The position numbers were made by a program, and so were the translations under genes. From contig DEXQ01000009.1 in NCBI GenBank assembly GCA_002364215.1, forward strand, positions 189,922-253,921: a DNA stretch of 64,000 nucleotides. Direction: 5' to 3'. The stretch is from Aequorivita sp. UBA3180. Lineage in GTDB: Bacteria > Bacteroidota > Bacteroidia > Flavobacteriales > Flavobacteriaceae. Shown here in pieces: positions 34,260-43,133 of the stretch. The notes beneath the pieces were generated by a model that did no database searches, was not told the DNA's origin, and saw nothing but the letters and a program-made list of their open reading frames with translations. Positions within the stretch are counted from its first letter, which is position 1; each line of letters begins with the position of its first letter.

Positions 34260-34955
34260 ATGAAGACATTCGTAAGCAATGTTTCCGGAAAGGAATTTCC
34301 TGAAAGCGAAAAAATGCACGCCAAGGCCATTCGCAAAGCTATTTTTGATTTAATAGAAAAAGAGCATCCTTCTTTTAATCACAACAGTTTCCTATCCATC
34401 TCAGAGCTAAATCAATACCGCCAAAAATACATTTCAGAATATTTGTTGGACGAAGTTGGCGAATTGGGCGAACTTGAAAAGGATGTTTTGGAAACCATTC
34501 AAAACCAAGAAGCTATTTCGTCCAAAATAATTCTGGATGAAGCTTCCGCTAAATTCACTCATGGGCAGCGTCTGGCCGATACTATTGCAAGTTTCGGCGG
34601 CAGTTGGAAATTCATCATCATCTTTGGGGCTTTCATCCTTGTTTGGATGTGTATCAACATTATTTTTTTGGCTAGCAAAGCTTTTGATCCATATCCATTT
34701 ATTCTTTTGAATTTAATTCTATCCTGCTTAGCTGCATTACAGGCACCCGTAATTATGATGAGCCAAAACCGGCAGGAAGAAAAAGACAGGGAGCGCGCCA
34801 AACAGGATTATATGATAAACCTGAAATCTGAGCTGGAAATACGTATGCTGCACGAAAAACTGGACCACTTAATTATTCATCAACAGCAAGAGCTTTTGAA
34901 TATTCAGCAGGTGCAGGTGGAAATGATGGAGGATATTATGAAACGGTTGAAATAG
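34260..34955 (+). CDS. DUF1003 membrane protein
   Basis: 231 residues. A cytosolic N-terminal half, then the DUF1003 core: LADTIASFGGSWKFIIIFGAFILVWMCINI, a second helix (PYPFILLNLILSCLAALQAPVIMMSQNRQ) and the charged stretch ERAKQDYMINLKSELEIRMLHEKLDHLI, with two transmembrane helices at about 122-142 and 153-175. Members are widespread and uncharacterised; some are linked to magnesium or cyclic nucleotide-related proteins. Here the neighbours give no clue. It ends 4 bp before convergent meaB. Confidence 0.9.
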   Translation: MKTFVSNVSGKEFPESEKMHAKAIRKAIFDLIEKEHPSFNHNSFLSISELNQYRQKYISEYLLDEVGELGELEKDVLETIQNQEAISSKIILDEASAKFTHGQRLADTIASFGGSWKFIIIFGAFILVWMCINIIFLASKAFDPYPFILLNLILSCLAALQAPVIMMSQNRQEEKDRERAKQDYMINLKSELEIRMLHEKLDHLIIHQQQELLNIQQVQVEMMEDIMKRLK

Positions 34956-34959
34956 GGGG

Positions 34960-36042
34960 TTAATTTTTCATTGAAAGCAGCTTCTCCGCAGCCTCAAAGG
35001 GCGTAGTTTTGTTTTCGTCTAAGGCGAGCAACTGTTTTTCCAGTTCCACTTTAACTAAAGGGTTGGCATAAAATTCACTTTTCAAACGGCTTTCTATCGT
35101 TTGCATCAGCCAAAATTTGTTCTGTTCTTTTCGTTTATGCTGAAAATAGCCGTTGCTTTTTACAGTTTCAAAATAATCTGAAACCACTTCCCAAATTTCA
35201 GCAATGCCTTCATTTTTGATGGCGCTACATAAAATTGTTTTGGGCGCCCACCCACTTTCTTTTGCGGGATAGAGGTGTAGTGCGCGGTTAAATTCATTTT
35301 TGGCGAGTTTTGCTGCTTTTAGATTTTCGCCATCTGCTTTGTTGATAACAATGGAGTCTGCCATTTCCATAATGCCGCGTTTTATTCCTTGCAATTCATC
35401 ACCGGCACCGGCAAGCTTCAGTAATAAAAAGAAATCGGTCATGGAATGTACGGCAGTTTCGCTTTGGCCTACGCCCACGGTTTCAATCAAGATTACATCA
35501 AAACCTGCAGCTTCGCAGAGAATGATGGTTTCGCGCGTTTTTCTCGCCACGCCGCCCAAAGTGTCACCACTGGCGGAAGGGCGTATAAAAACATTTTTTT
35601 CCTTAACCAATTCCTCCATTCGGGTTTTATCGCCAAGAATACTTCCCTTGCTTATACTACTGCTCGGATCAACGGTGAGCACTGCAATTTTTTTCCCCTT
35701 GGAAATCAACAATTTTCCAAAGCTTTCAATAAAGGTACTTTTACCTACACCTGGTACGCCTGTAATACCTATTCGGATGGAGCGATTGGCGTGAGGTAAG
35801 CAGTTTTCGATAATTATTTTTGCTCGTTGTTGGTGCTTTTGGGCAGTGCTTTCAATAATGGTTATGGCTCGACTTAGTGTGGCCTGATTTTGATTTAAGA
35901 TTCCAGAGATCAATTCATCGGAGGATAAATCTTTCTTTTTGGAAGATTGGAGCTGTTTCACAACTTCCCTGTTTAAAGTTTCAGGTTGGGAAACTCCTTC
36001 CTTTTCTTTGAGTGCGCTTATTTTTTTTATCTTCTCTGCCAC
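34960..36042 (-). CDS. meaB: Methylmalonyl-CoA mutase-associated GTPase MeaB (ArgK family)
   Basis: 360 residues. G3E-type P-loop GTPase: GVPGVGKS (95-102), VDPSSSISKGSILGDKTRM, ETVGVGQSE (switch region) and NKADGEN. It guards methylmalonyl-CoA mutase, gating adenosylcobalamin loading. GTG start at 36042. The mutase itself is not in the window, but the adenosyltransferase that makes its cofactor is at 51259-51831. Confidence 0.95.
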   Translation of the reverse strand: MAEKIKKISALKEKEGVSQPETLNREVVKQLQSSKKKDLSSDELISGILNQNQATLSRAITIIESTAQKHQQRAKIIIENCLPHANRSIRIGITGVPGVGKSTFIESFGKLLISKGKKIAVLTVDPSSSISKGSILGDKTRMEELVKEKNVFIRPSASGDTLGGVARKTRETIILCEAAGFDVILIETVGVGQSETAVHSMTDFFLLLKLAGAGDELQGIKRGIMEMADSIVINKADGENLKAAKLAKNEFNRALHLYPAKESGWAPKTILCSAIKNEGIAEIWEVVSDYFETVKSNGYFQHKRKEQNKFWLMQTIESRLKSEFYANPLVKVELEKQLLALDENKTTPFEAAEKLLSMKN

Positions 36043-36136
36043 AGCGTGAATTTAGGACAATTTTATGAATATGTTCTTTTAGAAATGAGTTTTAGGTAGT
36101 ATCTTGAAATTTAATAATTTTAAAATTCAGAAAAAA

Positions 36137-36565
36137 ATGAAAATCTTATATGAAGCTTCATCTACAGCTGTTGGCGGAAGAAAAGGACACGTAACTACCG
36201 AGGATGGCAAAATTGACATGGAACTTTCCGTACCTAAAGGACTTGGCGGCGATGGGGGTAAAGGCACAAATCCTGAACAACTTTTTGGCAGTGCCTATGC
36301 GGCCTGTTTTGGTAGTGCTGTGCAAATGGTAGCCGAAAACAAAAAAATTAAATTGGGCGATGATATGAGCGTAACAGCAAATATCGAAATAGGAAAAACA
36401 AAGGATGGAGATTTACAATTGCGTGCAACATTGGATTGTTTTCTACCTGGTGTTGATGTGAAAACTGGAGAGGATCTGGTTAATAAAGCACACGAAGTAT
36501 GCCCCTATTCCCGTGCTACACGAGATAACATTACAGTAACCCTAAACCTTTTATTGGACGAATAG
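36137..36565 (+). CDS. Organic hydroperoxide resistance protein, Ohr/OsmC family
   Basis: 142 residues from ATG 36137; an in-frame TTG (36104) is unlikely. The two active cysteines are in YAACFGSAV and VCPYSRATRDN, with SVPKGLGGDGGKGTNPEQLF as in Ohr. It reduces organic peroxides in the cytosol using lipoyl or thiol donors. Ohr rather than OsmC is suggested by the SAYAACFGSA and LPGVD motifs. A strong terminator follows. No OhrR-like repressor gene is next to it. Confidence 0.9.
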   Translation: MKILYEASSTAVGGRKGHVTTEDGKIDMELSVPKGLGGDGGKGTNPEQLFGSAYAACFGSAVQMVAENKKIKLGDDMSVTANIEIGKTKDGDLQLRATLDCFLPGVDVKTGEDLVNKAHEVCPYSRATRDNITVTLNLLLDE

Positions 36566-36582
36566 TTCAAGATAACATAAAT

Positions 36583-36610
36583 AAAAAGCCCCGAATTTTC
36601 GGGGCTTTTT
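36583..36610. terminator. Bidirectional terminator
   Basis: AAAAAGCCCCGAA / TTCGGGGCTTTTT, a 13-bp perfect stem between the Ohr gene and the convergent DUF2383 gene. Confidence 0.85.
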
Positions 36611-36613
36611 ATT

Positions 36614-37147
36614 TTACATTGCTTTTAGATTTATCACTTTTCCCCCCTCTTCCTCTTTTTGGGGCTCTTCCTTCTTTTCTTCTTTTTTCTCCTCAATAAA
36701 TGGACTTTTCTTAGGCTGTTGGGCGGCTTGCTTAATATACCACTCCAATTGATATTTTTGTTTTTCTAGAAGTTCCAAAATACTGTCCGGTAATTCCCGA
36801 CGCTCTAAAAGCTCATCATATCTTTTAATGTTGTTACGGTCACGGTTTATACAGGACCTTACAATGGCTTCGGCATCGAAATACTCCAAGGCTTCTTTAA
36901 TTTCTTGCCAGGTACGGTCAATATTCCCTTTTTCTGAATCTTGTTTTAAAGGTTCAATGTCACGGGAATGAAGTTCGTTTGAAATATCGTGGCTCATTCG
37001 GTTGCGTTCCACGGCCATATAATTCAAAAACCTCTTTAAATCGGTAGTCTGTGCATCCTGTGCTGCATTGTAATACAGTTTTTCAGCTTCAAAACAGGCT
37101 ACGAGTAAACGGTTTAATTTATCAAAATCTGCGTATTTCTTTTTCAT
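36614..37147 (-). CDS. DUF2383 (PA2169-like) four-helix-bundle protein
   Basis: 177 residues. Ferritin-like four-helix bundle: LNRLLVACFEAEKLYYNAAQ, LKRFLNYMAVERNRMSHDISNEL, WQEIKEALEYFDAEAIVRSCINRD and LLEKQKYQLEWYIKQA. A low-complexity tail (KKSPFIEEKKEEKKEEPQKE) ends it. The family occurs in stress-related settings and the usual metal ligands are not conserved, so an iron role is unproven. Own -7 box (37164-37171). Confidence 0.88.
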   Translation of the reverse strand: MKKKYADFDKLNRLLVACFEAEKLYYNAAQDAQTTDLKRFLNYMAVERNRMSHDISNELHSRDIEPLKQDSEKGNIDRTWQEIKEALEYFDAEAIVRSCINRDRNNIKRYDELLERRELPDSILELLEKQKYQLEWYIKQAAQQPKKSPFIEEKKEEKKEEPQKEEEGGKVINLKAM

Positions 37148-37163
37148 AGGTAGATGGTTTTAT

Positions 37164-37171
37164 CAAATTTA
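37164..37171 (-). promoter_or_regulatory. -7 box of the DUF2383 gene
   Basis: TAAATTTG on the minus strand, 16 bp before the ATG. The rest of the 37148-37520 gap is A/T-rich with only this and the sigma-gene -7 box. Confidence 0.45.
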
Positions 37172-37473
37172 CCACAAAAAACTACTGTTTTATAAAAAAT
37201 GAACATTTTTTTATGATTAGTTAACAGTAATTTATAAGCTAATTTTTAATTACTTAGGCATAATGTGTGCCAAAAATTATCAGGGGAGAAAATTCTGGAA
37301 ATAATTATTTACGGTAACGATGAATATTGGGTTAATATACAAAATTTTTATTTTCAAGATTTAATTAGTCCACACAATAAGATTAAGCGCAGTTTAATAG
37401 GCTCAACAACCTAATCTGAATTTAATTGTGGTAAAAATTTTCAATAAAAAAATTAAAAGCTGCAACAACTAAA

Positions 37474-37481
37474 TAGTTTTG
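37474..37481 (+). promoter_or_regulatory. -7 box of the sigma-factor operon
   Basis: TAGTTTTG fits TAnnTTTG, 39 bp before the TTG start. No TTG at -33. Confidence 0.4.
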
Positions 37482-37520
37482 TCGTCTTTTAAGTGAACAG
37501 CAACCAAAAAACCATCAAGT

Positions 37521-38066
37521 TTGTCCGATTTATTACTTATCGAGCAGTGTAAACAAAGCAACCGAAAGGCACAAATGGCGCTATATAGTAAATATTGTGA
37601 CGGGATGTATGTTATTGCCCATAGGTATTTAAAGGACACCGCGGCCGCGGAAGACGCGATGCAGGAAGCATTTATTAAAGCTTTTAAAAAGCTTAGCCAG
37701 TTTAAGGGAGACGTCACTTTTGGAGCTTGGCTAAAACGGATTGTAATAAATACTTGTCTTGATACTCTTAAATCAAAAAAGTTGGAACTACAATCATTGA
37801 ATGAAGAGGTCTATACAATTGTGGAAGATGAAGCTGATTGGTCTATTTCTGATGAAACCTCCATTTCCGAAGTGATTTCAGCAATTGAGGAATTACCGGA
37901 GAATTATAAGGCAACGGTAAAATTATTTTTGATTGAAGGATATGACCATCAGGAAATTTCAGAAATACTGCAGATTTCTGAAAATGCATCGAGAACCTAT
38001 CTACACCGCGGAAAAACAAAATTAAAAGAAACACTAAAACACTTGCGCTATGGCACAGGATATTAA
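37521..38066 (+). CDS. ECF-type RNA polymerase sigma factor
   Basis: 181 residues. Sigma2: KAQMALYSKYCDGMYVIAHRYLKDTAAAEDAMQEAFIKAFKKL (about 17-59). Sigma4: ISAIEELPENYKATVKLFLIEGYDHQEISEILQISENASRTYLHRGK (about 117-163), with a short linker. Two-domain ECF factor that should direct transcription of envelope-stress or surface genes. TTG start at 37521 (no ATG in frame upstream). Its last 17 nt overlap the downstream membrane protein, the usual place for an anti-sigma factor. Confidence 0.92.
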   Translation: MSDLLLIEQCKQSNRKAQMALYSKYCDGMYVIAHRYLKDTAAAEDAMQEAFIKAFKKLSQFKGDVTFGAWLKRIVINTCLDTLKSKKLELQSLNEEVYTIVEDEADWSISDETSISEVISAIEELPENYKATVKLFLIEGYDHQEISEILQISENASRTYLHRGKTKLKETLKHLRYGTGY

Positions 38067-38664
38067 AAAAATGTTCGAAAATTATGACCCTAAAACTCCC
38101 AAACTTAGGGAGGGTCACCAGGCACGTTTTGAAGCTAAACTGGACAAGTCTTTTTCAGAAAATATATCTGAAGAGGAAAACACATCGATCCCTTGGCTTA
38201 AAATAGCCGCAATGGTAGTAGTGCTTTTGGCAGTGAGCTTTTTTGGATATCAGCAATTGTCCAAAAACAATGCCCTCACCGATTCAAATAACGCCGTTGT
38301 GGAAAACACTACCGTCACTGGAGAAAACGCTGATACACCAAAACTAACTTTGGCAGATATTTCGCCAGACCTAAAGAAGGTGGAGGAATATTATATGGCA
38401 GGAATAAATGTACAATTGGCTTCGCTTAAGATAACCGATGACAATAAAGACTTGGTGGACGGTTATATGCAGCGGCTTGCCGAATTGGATAAGGAATACA
38501 ATTCGCTAAATGCAGAACTGAGCAAAGTGGGCCCCACTGAAGCAACAGTAACCGCATTGATTGACAATTTGAAACTTCGTTTGGATTTGCTGTTCAAACT
38601 TAAAAACAAATTAAAAGAACTTAAAAATCAAAACAATGAAGAATTTAAAGCTATTCAAACTTAG
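38050..38664 (+). CDS. Putative membrane anti-sigma factor
   Basis: 204 residues, one transmembrane helix at about 55-74 (WLKIAAMVVVLLAVSFFGY). The cytosolic first 50 residues would hold the sigma factor; the periplasmic part is helical (VEEYYMAGINVQLASLKITDDNK, YMQRLAELDKEYNSLNAEL). No anti-sigma zinc motif (HxxxCxxC) is visible, so the call rests on position: it overlaps the sigma gene by 17 nt and the next gene by 29 nt. Function is inference. Confidence 0.65.
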   Translation: MAQDIKKMFENYDPKTPKLREGHQARFEAKLDKSFSENISEEENTSIPWLKIAAMVVVLLAVSFFGYQQLSKNNALTDSNNAVVENTTVTGENADTPKLTLADISPDLKKVEEYYMAGINVQLASLKITDDNKDLVDGYMQRLAELDKEYNSLNAELSKVGPTEATVTALIDNLKLRLDLLFKLKNKLKELKNQNNEEFKAIQT

Positions 38665-40054
38665 TACCCTTGTAGTACTAGCATTGGCCACTACTTTTGG
38701 CTATTCACAAAAAAAATATGTGGAGAGCTTCAATGTGTCCGATAATGTAGAAATTTCTGTAAATACATCTTTTACAAATGTAGTTTTTGAAACCTGGAAC
38801 AAAAATAAGGTAGAGGTGGAGGCCTTTATTGAAGGGGATAACCTTTCTGAAAGCCAAAAGGAACAACTGATGAAAAATTGGGACCTGGACGTGACAGGAA
38901 ACAGTAAGAAAATAACTGTTACCTCCAATGCCGGTAACCAGCCCTTTGCAATGAACGAAATGCCTAACCTTGACTTTATTGGTCCGCTAATGGAAGATAT
39001 GGTGATGCCCATGATCCAAAACTTAAAAGTGCCGCCACTTCCTGAAGATTTATTGGAAAACATAGGTGACATTCAGTTTGATTATGAAGAATTTCAGAGG
39101 GACGAAGAGGGTTATATGAAAAAGTTTGAAGCCCAAATGGACAAAAAGTTTGGAAAGGATTTTGAAAAACGAATGGAGGAATGGGGCAAAAGTTTTGAGG
39201 ATTCCTGGGATGAAAAACGAGCAGACAGTATTGGTGAAGCTTATGGAAAAAGAATGGAAGCTTGGGGTGAGGATTTTGGAAAACGAATGGAGGCCTGGGG
39301 CGAAGAATACGGCAAAAAAATGGAAGCTTGGGCAAACGAAATTGAAAAGAAGTATGACAGTGAGGGAGGCAATTACACTAAGACAGTAACCAAAAGCCCA
39401 CACGGGACCGCTATCATTATTCAGGGAAATCGTGGCAGCACCGGGAATAATACTAATGTGAAGAAAACCATTATAATCCGTCTGCCAAAAAATACGAAAA
39501 CTGAGGTTAATGTGCGCCACGGCGATCTGAAAATGGCAGATGCCAATAATGTTAAGGCCAATTTAAATTACACGCCATTTACGGCAAATAGCATTGATGG
39601 GGGACAAACCCTCATCAATGCATCTTATGCGCCGGTTATAGTTAATGTTTGGAAACAAGGAGGTTTGAATGTAAAATATGTAGATAACTGTAAAATTGAT
39701 AATGTTCAGAATATAAACCTTCAAGCCAATTCCAGCGACGTCCGTATTGGCAACGTATCCAACCAGGCGTTCCTATCGGGTTCTTTTGGGAATTTAAGAA
39801 TCGATAAGGTTTCTGATGGATTTGAAACGCTTGATATACGTTTAGAGAATACCGATGCCAAAGTGAAAATTCCCAATGGTGCGTTTTCCTTTTATTTCAC
39901 CGGAAGCAAATCTACTTTGAAATACCCCAAAACCCTTCAATTGAACGAATCCAAAAGTGCAGGTAGAGTTTTGGTAAAAGGATTCAACCAAAATAACCGT
40001 TCAAACAAAACCATTACCATAAATTCTACTTACAGCAATGTTTCGCTTCAATAA
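38636..40054 (+). CDS. Secreted DUF4097-like protein with hendecad repeats
   Basis: 472 residues. Signal peptide to about residue 24 (TFGYSQ). Beta-rich arms (30-100 and about 250-472), the latter like DUF4097 adhesin-type strands (VNVRHGDLKMAD, SSDVRIGNVSNQ, DAKVKIPNGAFSF). In between, about 150-240, a charged helical segment holds 11-residue repeats such as YGKRMEAWGED, FGKRMEAWGEE, YGKKMEAWANE, after an earlier unit FEKRMEEWGKS. Likely periplasmic, controlled by or feeding the sigma/anti-sigma pair. Starts inside the last 29 nt of the anti-sigma gene. Confidence 0.75.
   Translation: MKNLKLFKLSTLVVLALATTFGYSQKKYVESFNVSDNVEISVNTSFTNVVFETWNKNKVEVEAFIEGDNLSESQKEQLMKNWDLDVTGNSKKITVTSNAGNQPFAMNEMPNLDFIGPLMEDMVMPMIQNLKVPPLPEDLLENIGDIQFDYEEFQRDEEGYMKKFEAQMDKKFGKDFEKRMEEWGKSFEDSWDEKRADSIGEAYGKRMEAWGEDFGKRMEAWGEEYGKKMEAWANEIEKKYDSEGGNYTKTVTKSPHGTAIIIQGNRGSTGNNTNVKKTIIIRLPKNTKTEVNVRHGDLKMADANNVKANLNYTPFTANSIDGGQTLINASYAPVIVNVWKQGGLNVKYVDNCKIDNVQNINLQANSSDVRIGNVSNQAFLSGSFGNLRIDKVSDGFETLDIRLENTDAKVKIPNGAFSFYFTGSKSTLKYPKTLQLNESKSAGRVLVKGFNQNNRSNKTITINSTYSNVSLQ
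39242..39340 (+). repeat. 33-bp coding repeat, three units
   Basis: Encodes residues 203-235 as three 11-residue units ([YF]GK[RK]MEAW-type). It lies inside the DUF4097-like gene. Confidence 0.75.
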
Positions 40055-40115
40055 CCGCTATTATATGAAATGAAAACTACTTATTATTAAATAATTAAAT
40101 ATTTCAAAATAAAAA

Positions 40116-40142
40116 CCCCTTTTCATTTTTATGAAAAAGGGG
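40116..40142. other. Hairpin CCCCTTTTCAT, no T-tract
   Basis: CCCCTTTTCAT with ATGAAAAAGGGG, one bulge, between the DUF4097 gene and the secreted 885-residue protein. It may be an imperfect terminator or an RNA end. Confidence 0.4.
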
Positions 40143-40200
40143 CTCACACTTAAAGTGCATAAAAAGGGGAGTATAGTGATGGAGTATTTATTATTTTTTT

Positions 40201-40232
40201 AAAACCGCCCCAAAATTATAAGAGGCGGTTTT
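40201..40232. terminator. Terminator between convergent genes
   Basis: AAAACCGCC (40201-40209) with GGCGGTTTT (40224-40232), flanked by A and T runs. Confidence 0.65.
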
Positions 40233-40277
40233 CTCAAAATTAAAATCAATTACTATGAAAAAATTACATTCTAACTA

Positions 40278-42935
40278 TTAATTCTTAATGATTTTAAAAG
40301 TTTCAGTACTGTTATTGGCAGTTACTTTGGCAAAATAAATGCCTGTGCTTAAAGAGCTCAAGTTTATTTCACCAGTTAAGGCTCTTAACTCCTTGTTCAT
40401 CAATTGTTGTCCATTCACATTATAAATGGCCACTGAAGTAATTTCAGTTTTTGATGAAATCTGTAAAACATCTGTTACAGGGTTTGGATATAGTGCGATG
40501 CTATTTAACTGATTTTCACCTATCCCTAAAATAGTTTCACAGGTTATTCCTAACTGAAAGTTTCCAGCCTGTGTATTGTCATAACCTTCTACCATTATAA
40601 TATAAGTGGTGGTACCATCCGATTCAAACTCAAGTTCAGGTTGGTTTACACAAGAACTATCATTGAATGCTATTTGGTTGGTAAGTGTACAATCGGAATA
40701 AACCCTAACCGTAGTTGCAAAATTGGTTTCTGGACCGCAGGCATTAAGTGTAATTATTTCTGGATTGCCTGTGCCTGTATATGAGTAAAACACATCTGGG
40801 GAAGCGTTTCCACCAGAATCGGTTGCAAAGATGGTAGAGTTTGTAACCAAATCACCGCAGGCTAATACCGTTGCCTCTACACAGGCATCATTGGTGGGAA
40901 CAGCTGGTAGTTGTACCCGATAAGTAAACAAATCGCCCCAAGGGCCAATAGTTGGATCATATCCCCAACCCGTAATGTACTCTCCATTAAATGAAATCGC
41001 ATTTGGAACCCATATAGGTCCTGCATCCATAGTATAACCTAAAGTATCTGACACGAATGAATTGAATTCCTGTAAACCACTGCTTGCTGTCCATATAAAA
41101 GGAACGTTTGGATCCCATGGGCCAATTTGGAAATATCCAATAACCATGCTTCCATCGTGGTTTATGCCAGTAACGTTGCCACTACTTCCAGGAGCCAAAG
41201 TTCCCAATGAAATATATCCAGTTGCTTCACTCCATATCCATGGTTCACCATTATTTGCATAATCTCCGCGACCTCCAATCCAGTTACCATCTTCAGAGAT
41301 AGCGCTACATTCACCCAATTGGTTGAATTCATCTGTGGGGTCGCCATTTGGGTCAATCAAAAGATATTCGTTTGGTAACCAATCGCCGTTGGCATCTTTG
41401 CGCCATACGGCAGATTTCCACGGACCGTTGAAATCCTGCCATCCCACAATTACGTTTCCATCACCGCTTACGGCGTTGGCTCTTGTACTTCGGTTTATGT
41501 CTGTATAAAGACTGCCCAAATCAACTAGGCCATCAGCTGCCGTCCAAGCCGTTGCGTGAACTGCAATACCAGGTTCGCCTGGAGTTGGTTCTACATATGC
41601 GCTTCCCACGACGGTACTGCCATCTGCAGAGATATTATAACCAGAACTTAAACTGCCGTCAACAGACATATCAAAACTACCTAACACTGTCCATTCATTA
41701 TTGGTAACATTGTACATGGATTGTATGGAATAGGTGTTTGTTTCAGACTCTTTTCTGAACATTACTCCTTGTGAACCAAAAATAAAACCACGACCGTTTG
41801 GAGTATATACTACTTCATATAGCGCTTCGTTAAAAGTAGAAGTGCCCATATTGTTTATTGGGAAGGTTTCGCCCCCATCTTCTGAAGTAAAAATCATTTC
41901 GGGAGTTCCTACTAGGGTAACGTGGTCTGCGTCTAACCATGCTACATCGCGCCAGATTGGTCCGGGACTGTTTGCTACAGTAATAGTTTGCCAGGTGGCG
42001 CCTCCATCAGTAGTTTTAAGTACAATGTCGTCACCAACAGCAAAACCAGTATTCATATCATAAAAATCGATACCTGCTAAAATGCTTGAACCAGTATGAA
42101 CCGTAGTCCAAGTTGCTCCGTTATCTGTAGATTTTTGAATTGTTCCACCGTTAGAGGCCATAAAATATGTGTCTCCACCTGCATAAGTAAGTTGGTCAGG
42201 AATTGCAGTCACTCCCGTAGCTGGATTCCAAGTATTCCCTCCATCAGAGGTGTAATATATTATACCGGGTGCACTGTTTGGGAAAGCTCCTATAATTCCA
42301 TTTTGCCAATCTTTAAAAACAACATCGGTATAGTACCAAATGTCTGTGCCAGGGTTCATGGAGGTCCAGGTATTTCCTGCATCTGTAGTTCTTCCAGCGT
42401 ATCCACTCCATCCAGCTACATAGCCTGTATAGGAATCGGGAAAACTAATCCCCTCGATACCTTGGTTGGTACCCGTCCAAAGTTGTTCCCAAGTATCTCC
42501 GGCATCATAGGTTCTTAAAATTATTCCATTTCCATTATAGGTTGAGGATTGTCCAGCTGCAAAACCAAGAGAGCTCTGATTGTCCGGAAACTCAATACCT
42601 GTGAATATATAGTTATATCCCGTATTCATTTTTTCCCATTCTGTTGGGGTTGTAACGTCCATATAAGAAGTACCAGAGAGTAAATTTCCATCTCCTGAAA
42701 ACCTTACGCCTCCTCCAACTCCTAATCCCGGAGCAGCGCCGCCGATTTCTTCAAATGTATTTGTATCGGCATTCCAAAGCGAGTAGGGCCCTGCCTGAGC
42801 TTCATACCCAGATACCACTCCTTCATTTGAAACTCCTTGGGTTTCAAAAAAGGTAGGCTTTACCACAAATTGGGCAAATAGCGTACTTGTGCTAACTACA
42901 CACAAGAATAAAAATAGTAATAGTGTTTTTTTCAT
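40278..42935 (-). CDS. T9SS-secreted Ycf48/BNR and HAF-repeat protein
   Basis: 885 residues. Signal peptide to about 22. Six or so BNR/Asp-box strands (SDGGNTW, STDNGATW, TTDGGATW and alike, about 85-330) form a Ycf48-like propeller; then HAF-type repeats (SADGSTVVGSAY, SGDGNVIVGW, SEDGNWIGG, about 430-660); then a beta-sandwich with Cys pairs (about 690-800). The last 75 residues, ALYPNPVTDVLQISSK...GIYFAKV, are a T9SS type-A sorting domain. Secreted or cell-surface. No enzyme motif is seen; a binding role is likely. Confidence 0.85.
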   Translation of the reverse strand: MKKTLLLFLFLCVVSTSTLFAQFVVKPTFFETQGVSNEGVVSGYEAQAGPYSLWNADTNTFEEIGGAAPGLGVGGGVRFSGDGNLLSGTSYMDVTTPTEWEKMNTGYNYIFTGIEFPDNQSSLGFAAGQSSTYNGNGIILRTYDAGDTWEQLWTGTNQGIEGISFPDSYTGYVAGWSGYAGRTTDAGNTWTSMNPGTDIWYYTDVVFKDWQNGIIGAFPNSAPGIIYYTSDGGNTWNPATGVTAIPDQLTYAGGDTYFMASNGGTIQKSTDNGATWTTVHTGSSILAGIDFYDMNTGFAVGDDIVLKTTDGGATWQTITVANSPGPIWRDVAWLDADHVTLVGTPEMIFTSEDGGETFPINNMGTSTFNEALYEVVYTPNGRGFIFGSQGVMFRKESETNTYSIQSMYNVTNNEWTVLGSFDMSVDGSLSSGYNISADGSTVVGSAYVEPTPGEPGIAVHATAWTAADGLVDLGSLYTDINRSTRANAVSGDGNVIVGWQDFNGPWKSAVWRKDANGDWLPNEYLLIDPNGDPTDEFNQLGECSAISEDGNWIGGRGDYANNGEPWIWSEATGYISLGTLAPGSSGNVTGINHDGSMVIGYFQIGPWDPNVPFIWTASSGLQEFNSFVSDTLGYTMDAGPIWVPNAISFNGEYITGWGYDPTIGPWGDLFTYRVQLPAVPTNDACVEATVLACGDLVTNSTIFATDSGGNASPDVFYSYTGTGNPEIITLNACGPETNFATTVRVYSDCTLTNQIAFNDSSCVNQPELEFESDGTTTYIIMVEGYDNTQAGNFQLGITCETILGIGENQLNSIALYPNPVTDVLQISSKTEITSVAIYNVNGQQLMNKELRALTGEINLSSLSTGIYFAKVTANNSTETFKIIKN

Positions 42936-43133
42936 TTTAAAAGTTTTTATTGATTTAATAGTATTCTTTTAACTGAGGGCTAAAGTATGTGGTGTTATAC
43001 TATAATAAAAGGAACTATCTTTTGAAATTCACGAATTTCGAAAGTATAAAATATCTATAAAAAGCTGTATATCAAGTCTTTTCAGAAAATTTTATTAAAT
43101 TTTTAAAATGAAGTGTAAAAAAGGTTATCTCGC

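Noticed and set aside
39050..39520. Minus-strand open frames opposite the hendecad-repeat gene
   Set aside because: They arise from the repeated coding sequence on the plus strand; no family match.
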